A stretch of DNA of 64,000 bases from Paenibacillus polymyxa M1 (GTDB lineage: Bacteria; Bacillota; Bacilli; Paenibacillales; Paenibacillaceae). The DNA lies in assembly GCF_000237325.1 (NCBI RefSeq), contig NC_017542.1, positions 1,743,501 to 1,807,500 on the forward strand. The letters run 5' to 3'. The notes under the pieces were generated by a model. That model did not search any database. It saw nothing but the letters and a program-made list of their open reading frames with translations, and was not told the origin of the DNA. Of this stretch, positions 56,890-64,000 are shown piece by piece (within the stretch, counting starts at the first letter, position 1; each line of letters starts with the position of its first letter). A program made the translations under genes and the position numbers.

Positions 56890-57955
56890 TTACTTATTCA
56901 ACAGTATGAAGTTATTGATAAAACCCTCTTCCTGTATAAAGATCGGGGTTTGAATTTTCGATGTGAAATCATAATAATATACGCCGCGCCCTTCCTCCTC
57001 ATTTTTCTCAGAGGCGCTACCCAAATAGTAGACACCCTTGCCGTCGGGGGACATATAGACAAATTGGCGGGTTAAAATAGGCAACTTTATTTTGGTACGT
57101 TTACCTTTTGCAATATCAACCAGACTATACTCGGGTTTGCTGTGATTAGTTAGATTGGTAGTTACGAGAAGTAGTTTATCATTACTGCTGGACATTGATG
57201 ATATTTTCTCTTTTTTCAGTGTGATGATAGAGCGTTCCTGCTTGGTGACGCTATTGATTTCTGTAACCTTGTTGTCCGGAGGGGCCATGATGGTTTGTGT
57301 TCGGTTTGAGATGACTCTTTGTTTCTCGTGCTCCTTATCTAAATACTGTGAACTGTAAATTGTTTTTTTGGCTAGATTATAGGTGATAGACCAAGTTGTA
57401 GTATCATCCTGATTTTCATCATGCATAATTTGCATGGTACGGGTTGTTTTGTTATAGAACATAGTCTTAAGTATCCGTTCTCCTTTTTTGACTGCAACCA
57501 GAACAAGGGGACCATCCGGAGTGGTTGGTACGATATCATTGATGGCAAACAAATTATCGGTAAGCTGTTCGCTTTTTTTGGTATTCAAGTCATACTAAAA
57601 TAATTGGTCTCCCTTAATCAGCAGAATAATAAATTTTGTGATCAGGCAAGGACACCACAGAAAGCGGGTATTGAGAGGTATACGGAACATCAGCCAGCTT
57701 GGTCATTTTTTTACTGCTTAAGTCGTACGTCATAACTCGCATAACCATGCCTTGATCTGCGTTCTTCCCATTCACATATTGTGTGTAGGTCATGGATAGA
57801 TATTGGCCCTGACCGGCTAGAGCTGTCTTTTCCCCTGATTGGGTCTTTTGGGGTACAGCAGATTCTGCTGGTGGGGTATAAGAAGGGGAGCAGGATGACA
57901 ATAAAGCGGGCACGAGCAGGGAAAGTATAAAGAATTTGTAGCGGCGTGTTCTCAA
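56890..57955 (-). pseudogene. Beta-propeller-like lipoprotein, split
   Basis: The 5' part (57614-57955) has a lipoprotein signal with SSCSPSYTPP and ends KIYYSAD. The 3' part (56890-57588) continues NTKKSEQLTDNLFAINDIVP and ends with SPDGKGVYYLGSASEKNEEE, a TolB/WD40-like repeat. An extra T and a TAG between them (SAD, shift, KGDQLF, stop, YDLNTKK) break the gene. A decayed copy of the 3' end lies at 59316-59470. Confidence 0.7.
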
Positions 57956-58058
57956 AACGATGCATTCCTTTCTGAAATAAGTGATGAATCAAACTGAATA
58001 TAATGCGAAAGGGAAAAAGGATAGGACACGAGACCCTATCCTTTTTGCTATAAATATA

Positions 58059-58610
58059 TCAGAAATTATAGGAATATCTACCTGAAAATGAAGTATACGA
58101 ATGCCATGTTAAACCTAGATCCTCTACACCCGTTTTCCAAATATCAATGATTGCATCTGGAAGAGACCCATTATCGGCCTTCGAAAATTCATGGACTATA
58201 TCCTTATCAGTATTCCTTACCCGAATTATTGTCCCAAACTCCGGATTATCAATGTCTCCTTTTGTTGCGCAGTCACATCTTCGGAGAGTATTTCCATTCT
58301 CACCTTGCTCGTCCGTGAAGTTGGTTCCTCTCCCTGTGCCTATAACAGAGCCATGCTTGTCTCCACTAATAGAAATTACATTATTAGATGCTCCGTATCT
58401 GTAATCCCCAGCTGGGTTTCGTGTTCCGTGTGGCAATGCATTAAGTCCATAAACATCCGAAGCCAGTCTATTTTCTTTTGGCAGGATCATGTCCTTGATA
58501 AGACCTTCGCCATCTTTAGTCCAGGTTGTGGGGCAGGGTTTTCAAAATGGTATACGGGCCGGGGTGTCTTGTCTTTTTCTCACAAATGGGGGTCAGTCCC
58601 GAAAGCTCTT
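58059..58610 (-). pseudogene. Secreted-protein relative, N-terminus lost
   Basis: The readable part, from DMILPKENRLASDVYGLNAL to GLTWHSYTSFSGRYSYNF, follows other-frame pieces RPVYHFENPAPQPGL and KDGEGLIKD. Those match the C-terminal half of the protein at 59509 (LPVYHIDNPDPQPGLK, DGEGFIKDIILP). Frames are broken near 58500 and 58560. Function unknown. Confidence 0.55.
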
Positions 58611-58637
58611 GTTAAACGATGAGTAGGAAATCATAAA

Positions 58638-58832
58638 TCAATGTGATTTACTTCGTCTTTTCAAAAAATTTACAAAAAGCATAACAAGCAGTATACAGAC
58701 AAATACTGCAAAAGCAATCACGATCCACCACTGAGGGTCAATTATATACAACACGATTCCAATAAGAAGAACTATTGTTGTTATTGCAATTCTCACTTTC
58801 AACATTGTGCTTTTACTTATCCGAGGCTCCAA
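58638..58832 (-). CDS. Small membrane protein
   Basis: Two hydrophobic helices (IAITTIVLLIGIVLYII, WWIVIAFAVFVCILLVMLFV) and a basic end. The open frame extends upstream through another helix (SIFFIVLAIIIQITI) without an ATG, so the start is uncertain; ATG 58805 is an alternative. Confidence 0.45.
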   Translation of the reverse strand: MEPRISKSTMLKVRIAITTIVLLIGIVLYIIDPQWWIVIAFAVFVCILLVMLFVNFLKRRSKSH

Positions 58833-59508
58833 TTTTCGTATTGTAATTTGAATTATTATAGCAAGTACAATGAAAAATATTGAAGTGAATGAATTATAGA
58901 TAATACCAGCTCCATTTAGTCATTATGCCTATCACATGCTCCAGCGGGGACTGTTAAAGATGGGAATTAAGAGTTGCTTGTGATGGAGTATCCTGTCTAC
59001 ATCAAGTTTATCGTAATTCCCTTTCCCCCATCTTGGATTTTAAGGGATTGTGCAAGAAGTCCTGCTTCTGACCCTGCACCTATTAATGCGCCAACAACAC
59101 CCGATCAAACAACTGTTATTACGGAATAGACTAATACGGATACAGTTTCTAAGTAAACACTAAATGCTCTACTGGCTAAGCTAGTAATAGAGGAGCGTAC
59201 AAAGGTACGACTGTGAGAGAGGTTCCGCAATAGATTTAGTGATTGGTATTAGATAAAGAAAGCCGGAGAGAGAATCTTCTTTTCCGGCTCTTTGGCATGG
59301 CGACAATCAGTACAATTACTTGTTCAGCAGCATGAATTTATTGATGAAACCCTCCTCTTGTATAAAGATGGGGGTTTGATTTTCGATGTGAAATCATAAT
59401 AATATACGCCGCATCCTACTTCCTGTTTTTCTGAGAAGTGCTACCTAAATAATAAACTCCCTGTGTCTCGAACATAGTCACTAGATGTTCCACGATTTTT
59501 AATTTTTA
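58833..59508. other. Debris region
   Basis: 59262-59294 is a terminator-like stem (AAGCCGGA/TTCCGGCT). 59316-59470 copies the 3' end of the lipoprotein pseudogene (same run TTTTCGATGTGAAATCATAA). The rest shows no gene. Confidence 0.5.
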
Positions 59509-59946
59509 TTATCGTATTCTCCGTATGTATAAGTCCCAGTTGATTTCTTTTTGATCAGGCAAGATAATATCTTTGATAAAACCTTCGCCGTCATAAATAA
59601 CTTTTAAACCAGGCTGAGGATCAGGGTTATCAATATGATATACCGGCAGTGATTTGGTTGCTTCTTCGATCTCTTTATCCTGTTGTTTTTCTTTTTCTAG
59701 CTCAACTTGTTGTTCAGCAGTAAGTGGGGCAATAGCAGCTTTAGATTTTTGCTGTTCAGGTACTGGAGTTCCTTTTTCCAATACAACCATGTTATTGTTC
59801 TCATCATATTGGATGATTGTACCCGCTAACATTTGGTCAGGGATTTTCCCCCCTTTCTCAGCATGAGAGATTGCCGGGCTGGCGACTACCAAAGAAATGA
59901 GTAACGTTGCAGCTAGAAAAGCTTGTGGTAGAAATTTTACTTTCAA
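59509..59946 (-). CDS. Secreted acidic protein
   Basis: TTG start 9 bp after AAGGAGG: KVKFLPQAFLAATLLISLVV is a signal peptide ending SHAE. The mature protein has MVVLEKGTPVPEQQK, a Glu/Lys/Gln coiled coil, then LPVYHIDNPDPQPGLKV and DGEGFIKDIILPDQ. The end WDLYIRRIR is probably out of frame, since another frame gives TGTYTYGEYDNKN, similar to the relative at 58059. Confidence 0.6.
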   Translation of the reverse strand: MKVKFLPQAFLAATLLISLVVASPAISHAEKGGKIPDQMLAGTIIQYDENNNMVVLEKGTPVPEQQKSKAAIAPLTAEQQVELEKEKQQDKEIEEATKSLPVYHIDNPDPQPGLKVIYDGEGFIKDIILPDQKEINWDLYIRRIR

Positions 59947-60090
59947 ACAAAACGCCTCCTTGAAATATTTGTGAATCAATAAATAGCATAAACGGGTCTA
60001 TTAATATCGTCAACCTTTTTATGGAATATATGAATATATTTAATAGATTCGTGGACAGGTAAAGGCTTTAAATGAAAAAAAGGAAAGGTA

Positions 60091-60119
60091 TTGACATCTG
60101 TTAAATTATGGATGACAAT
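60091..60119 (+). promoter_or_regulatory. Promoter of receptor gene 3
   Basis: TTGACA, 17 bp, GACAAT, 53 bp before the start codon. The region does not resemble the upstream regions of receptors 1 and 2. Confidence 0.5.
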
Positions 60120-60171
60120 AGAATGCAATAATAAAAAGTTTTGGAATTTCTGTGTAGAAGGTGGATATGAT

Positions 60172-61521
60172 ATGAAGCATACACCTACGATTCGAGCAGA
60201 ATTAGATAAATATATACAACAAAAAGGTTTGAGCCTAGCGCAATTCGGACAACTTGCAGGCATGAATAGGGGGATAATAAGTGCTATTGTAACAGGAAAC
60301 AAGTCAATGTCTGTTAACCAGCTAGACCGAATCACTGAGGCTATGGGTTTACCAGAGGGAGAGTTTTACGATCTGTTTATAGAAAACTTCATCATCGACC
60401 ATCCCCCGAATATGAGGCGAATCGAGCCATTTTTGTTTCGCTGTGCGGAGTTGGACAGGTTGGATGCGATCCGTCGAGTAGTTGGAGCCATCATGGACAA
60501 TCTCCTGTATTCACCCAAGCTATTTGAAATTGCAGAAGGATTATTGTCGCAGGGACGATTAGAAGCGGCATTGATACTCTATGAGGGAGTAGCTGAAGCG
60601 GAGAGATATCAACATTCTGAACGCTTGGCAGTCTGCCAATATCGTATATTCACAATTCAAGTTGGAGAGGATCAAAACCGTAATCTCGAGGCAGCAACGC
60701 TACTTGAACCCTTTGTGGAACGTCTTGATGAAATGGAACAGCTTGACGCGCTGAAGGATTTAGCTAACGTGTACAGATCTCTGCGTAAATGGGACAAGGT
60801 AGAGGAAATAGCAAAATTAATGAGGGCTAAAGCGGAAATTCAATATAATTTGAAAAACGAACATAAGAGTCGAGAACATACTGAATGTACTGATAAGCTA
60901 AACCGTCCATTGTTTGTATACATTTCCTATGCTGACCTGCTGTGTGCAGGTGTCTACGAAGCCCAAGGCGATTACCACCAAGCTCTACAATATACATACG
61001 CCTATGCTAATTTAGATTGGGTTAAAGAGACAGACGAAGATACCCAACACTGGATTGGTTTGTTTAGGTACTGGGCAGAAGCTAATATTATTGTCAATAA
61101 GCTTTTATCCGGAGATATAGAGGTCCTGCAAGAATATATTGAATACATCGACGCAGCGAAGGATACAACCCAAGAAGATCGGATTATTCAACTACTGAAC
61201 ATTATGATAACGGCTAACCGATATGATATCGACGTTAGTGATATAATTAAACAATTTGAAACTGACATTGTTTCATTATCACAACACTCATCAAGTGATA
61301 TATATACTCAACAAGTGGTACCAGATTATTTTGCGTGGTGTGGTTATGAGTTGGCCCATTATTATTTACATCGAAATTCTTACGATGATGGTTTTAAACA
61401 TTTGATGTATTCTATGGTAAGTTATCATACACTAAATAATGAGACTTATTTCATAAATTGTATGGGGCTCTTTTTACATTTTCGAGAACATGCGAGTCTT
61501 GAAACCAAAAAAAATTTTTAA
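60172..61521 (+). CDS. aloR: RRNPP-type peptide receptor (AloR-like), locus 3, 3' frameshift
   Basis: Start MKHTPTIRAELDKYIQQKGL after AGAAGGTGG. HTH SLAQFGQLAGMNRGIISAI and TPR helices as in the other two. The frame ends LETKKNF at 61521 in a T5 run, about 22 residues early. With one more T it reads FLNLIEKVW and on to DRRG, matching the paralogs. It may be a sequencing error or a real truncation of the last helix. A pro-peptide gene starts 27 bp later. Confidence 0.85.
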   Translation: MKHTPTIRAELDKYIQQKGLSLAQFGQLAGMNRGIISAIVTGNKSMSVNQLDRITEAMGLPEGEFYDLFIENFIIDHPPNMRRIEPFLFRCAELDRLDAIRRVVGAIMDNLLYSPKLFEIAEGLLSQGRLEAALILYEGVAEAERYQHSERLAVCQYRIFTIQVGEDQNRNLEAATLLEPFVERLDEMEQLDALKDLANVYRSLRKWDKVEEIAKLMRAKAEIQYNLKNEHKSREHTECTDKLNRPLFVYISYADLLCAGVYEAQGDYHQALQYTYAYANLDWVKETDEDTQHWIGLFRYWAEANIIVNKLLSGDIEVLQEYIEYIDAAKDTTQEDRIIQLLNIMITANRYDIDVSDIIKQFETDIVSLSQHSSSDIYTQQVVPDYFAWCGYELAHYYLHRNSYDDGFKHLMYSMVSYHTLNNETYFINCMGLFLHFREHASLETKKNF

Positions 61522-61548
61522 ATCTTATTGAAAAGGTGTGGATGAACA

Positions 61549-61665
61549 ATGTTAAAAAAAATGGCACTGGTGATCGTCGCGGCTAGCTTTTTGTTAATTG
61601 TTACTGTACCTATTCATTCGCATGGCATAGAGCCTCAAGTACAGCATGGAGGGGCTTATACATAA
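61549..61665 (+). CDS. aloP: Secreted signal pro-peptide (AloP-like), locus 3
   Basis: 38 residues: MLKKMALVIVAASFLLIVTV, then a tail ending VQHGGAYT. AAAGGTG lies upstream. GGA is followed here by two extra residues, unlike the others. In the frame-corrected receptor the two ORFs would overlap as at loci 1 and 2. Confidence 0.8.
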   Translation: MLKKMALVIVAASFLLIVTVPIHSHGIEPQVQHGGAYT

Positions 61666-61699
61666 GTAAAGCAAATCCCCGCTAACCTTAACTGAACTG

Positions 61700-61760
61700 T
61701 GACCCGTAAGATGGACACTTTGAAAAAAGTGACCCACTTACGGGTCATTTGTGTTTTAAT
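61700..61760 (+). terminator. Terminator of receptor/pro-peptide pair 3
   Basis: TGACCCGTAAG pairs exactly with CTTACGGGTCA (61737-61747), followed by TTTGTGTTTTAAT. Confidence 0.7.
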
Positions 61761-61792
61761 CAAACAATAAAGAGGATTGTGAGGTAAGATTC

Positions 61793-62932
61793 ATGAGCAA
61801 TAAGAGAGGTGCTTCCAAATCCGGTGGTGAACCAATCGAGTTTGTAAAAGGTGAGATCATTGGCTTTACTTATAAGAATAATAGTTCCATAAACCTTTCA
61901 GCTAAGTCTCCAAACTTGGCTCATTCGCTACATATTCGAAGCAAAATTCCGCTTCATTCGCTTCCTTCAGTTGTAGACAATGCGGATAATTCCAACATGC
62001 TGTATACATGGGCAAGCACAGAATATAAACCTGATACTGAAGATTACTATCGCAAATGTAATATCCAAATCGTTAGAAATGAAAACACAATTTGAGATAT
62101 TACGTTTACACACGCTTACGTAGATGAGTATCAAGAACAGATTGATACCAGTAAAGAGATCATTGAGTTTGAACTTGTTTTAAAACAAAAAGAAGATCAA
62201 TTGGGAAAAATACAGTACAGTCCTCAGGTAGAACCTAAGGAAACAAGAGAACAGGATGAGTCTGATGCCTCGAAAAAAGTATTGGAAGGTGCATACAGTA
62301 AGAATATGTTAGTGTATGCAGGAAATAATACTTTTCCGTTTGAAAATCCGATGGTAGAACTAGAAAAGACTTGGGTGCGAGGCGTAGAGAAGGTAAAAGA
62401 TTCAACAGATACTGTAATACATTATCCTGATCGTAAAGCATTTGCATTAGTAGCTGTTCCTATAGCTCGAAAGAAGTACGGGGACATCACAGCCAATTTA
62501 CTTCAACATTCACTTGACTACAAACCAGGAAATTTACACTTTAACGAGTGGTCGTATGAGGCACAGCAAATTAAAAAATCTAAAGAGCACATCGCAATAG
62601 TTAATGAAGAAGTCAAAAAAGCTAACGCTAATAAAGTTAAAAGTTTTTCTTATAATGGATCTGAGCAATTAGAAAGTGATAGAGATTTATATAATGCTTT
62701 TCACAAAATGAAGTACAAAATAGATGGAACATATGTAAACGGGCAATGGAAAATTACTACAACGTATTCTGATGTCTATAATTTTGAGTATAATTTTAAA
62801 CAAATGTTTACTGGGAACAACAAACTTGGTTGGGCTGCAGCAAACCTAACAAATTTAATGGAATCATGGGGAACACTAAATGAGTATACGTCTTATGTAA
62901 CAGTTACTGATACAAAAAAAGCTTGGAAGTGA
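61793..62932 (+). pseudogene. Two-domain toxin-like protein with an in-frame TGA
   Basis: One frame of 380 codons interrupted only by TGA at codon 101. Residues 1-130 (MSNKRGASKSGGEPIEFVKG, HSLHIRSKIPLHS, TFTHAYVDEYQEQID, EIIEFELVLKQKE) look like an Hcp/tail-tube-like carrier; this is a weak call. The C-terminal part (KTWVRGVEKVKDSTDTVIHY, YNAFHKMKYKIDGTYVNGQW) looks like a toxin domain. The membrane protein 14 bp later may be its immunity. TTG 62201 could restart translation of the second part only. Confidence 0.55.
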
Positions 62933-62946
62933 GGTGTGAATTGCGG

Positions 62947-63336
62947 ATGAAGCGTAGATATATCTTTATTTTGATCTTGCTCTCTCTACTAGTTATAACT
63001 ACTACTATAATTTTTTTAGTGAATTTGGGGGATAATACGAAGTATAAATACCCATCAGGCAAAGATACCGTAGAATATTTTGGTGACGGGACTTTTCAAA
63101 TTTTGAGAGGGGGGCCGCAAGACCCTTTAATACTTTATAATCATCTTGCTGATCCACTGGAAAAAGCTGTTGATAATATTGTGTCATATAAGATAAAAAA
63201 AAATATCGTATACGTGGTTGGTGAAAATAGCTTTATTAAATTGGATTCAAATACCAACACATACGTGAAAAAGAAACGGATTTCCGACTTTACTCCCAAA
63301 GATAGAGAGATATTTAATGAATTAATGGAAAAATAA
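62947..63336 (+). CDS. Membrane-anchored protein, possible immunity
   Basis: 129 residues: MKRRYIFILILLSLLVITTT is an N-terminal anchor, then an extracytoplasmic domain with YFGDGTFQILRGGPQDPLIL and KNIVYVVGENSFIKLDSNTN. GAGGTG lies 10 bp before ATG. Size, anchor and place after a toxin-like gene fit an immunity protein acting at the envelope. Confidence 0.6.
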   Translation: MKRRYIFILILLSLLVITTTIIFLVNLGDNTKYKYPSGKDTVEYFGDGTFQILRGGPQDPLILYNHLADPLEKAVDNIVSYKIKKNIVYVVGENSFIKLDSNTNTYVKKKRISDFTPKDREIFNELMEK

Positions 63337-64000
63337 AAGTAAAGTCTCCAGACTTACCTAGAGCCTTTTTGTGGTGTAATCTGGATTGTGTGACAAAACC
63401 GCTATAAAGGGCGAGGTGATGCATAGATGCATATTGAATTTATTACATCTGATTCTACTGATAAATTACGAGACGCTTGTTATGAGTATAATTATAAAAA
63501 ATATGAAAGTGTACAGCGTGACAGGCGTATATGTAAGAATTTCAACGGAAGAACAGACGTGCAAGATCATCTGGAAAGATCATAGTTTGAAATTGCTGAC
63601 CAATGATGATGTTACAAAATACTTGATAATGATTTTTAGGCAATTTCTTAGAGACATTCTTAGTAAAACAATAATGGCTACTGGAGTATGAAAACAGCTT
63701 ATTTCTAGAGTCAGGTGATCAATATTGAAAGGAGGTTGTTTTAACCGCTCCTGTGAATTTGGAAAGTAATTTGCGTAAATACATAGTAGAAATGACTAAA
63801 GGCCAACGAGCTACTTTGGTTCTGGATGGAGCGCCTGTCTAATATTTGTTTTAAAGGAGGTACTGGATGGGAAAAGAAAGGATGAATGTTAATTGTCAAA
63901 AAAACACTATATATAATAGTAGAAAAAAATTAAGCTTTCAGTAAAATGTGATACCACGCATGATACCGAAAGCTATTAAGTCTAAAGAAAAATTGTTAAT
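63337..64000. other. Window end, remnants only
   Basis: A possible 52-residue ORF at 63427-63585 (MHIEFITSDSTDKLRDACYE, with GAGGTG upstream) and a tail NLESNLRKYIVEMTKGQRAT ending at 63841 look like pieces of lost genes. 63845-64000 shows nothing. Confidence 0.35.

Overview
The window looks like a Gram-positive firmicute of the Paenibacillus group, probably near P. polymyxa. The reasons are strong AAGGAGG ribosome sites, an AT-rich accessory region, a Bacillus-type sufCDSUB order, an mtnK-mtnA pair, and several RRNPP-type receptor/pro-peptide pairs of the kind I recall from P. polymyxa (AloR/AloP). The species is inferred; there is no rRNA or other marker here.

Bases 1-42700 are accessory DNA made of duplicated, shuffled and decaying modules. 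They include paralogous small-gene blocks (3630-4653 and 25594-26636; 7048-8039 and 28259-29236), a hairpin-rich non-coding module present twice (1626-2159, 22805-23358), two near-identical serine recombinases, a type I toxin locus (5589-5851), an exonuclease/RNA-ligase pair (19892-21255), a broken kptA (42127-42676), and many secreted or immunity-like small proteins. Two related toxin loci stand out. Each has a WXG100-like N-terminal delivery domain, a glycine-rich linker and a variable C-terminal toxin, followed by immunity genes and orphan toxin tails (15340-19090 and 39575-41912).

The most coherent system is a set of peptide quorum-sensing modules. Three HTH+TPR receptor genes (13373, 32800, 60172) are each followed by a small secreted pro-peptide. 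The pro-peptide start lies inside the receptor 3' end at 13373 and 32800, and just past a frameshift stop at 60172. A fourth pro-peptide (38352) has lost its receptor. The four C-termini carry GGS/GGA. Toxin or secreted-protease genes lie downstream of every module, so population sensing may control interbacterial weapons; that link is inference.

At receptor loci 1 and 2 the upstream order is the same: a secreted small protein, a serine recombinase, then the receptor. At locus 2 about 1.1 kb containing the recombinase has inverted and cut the secreted-protein gene in two.

Bases 42700-53300 are core chromosome: yunC, mtnK-mtnA, dps and the complete suf operon. Two copies of one 1288-bp IS3-family element bracket mtnA through sufB. 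Both copies sit in the loop of a terminator hairpin with 3-bp target duplications. A tyrosine-integrase remnant follows sufB.

Bases 55000-64000 return to accessory DNA: a GyrI-like protein, a CPBP protease, decayed lipoprotein genes, and the third quorum-sensing module followed by a two-domain toxin-like gene with an in-frame stop and a membrane protein.

Many genes carry single-base differences in homopolymers. These may be real decay, phase variation or base-calling errors, and this qualifies several calls below.
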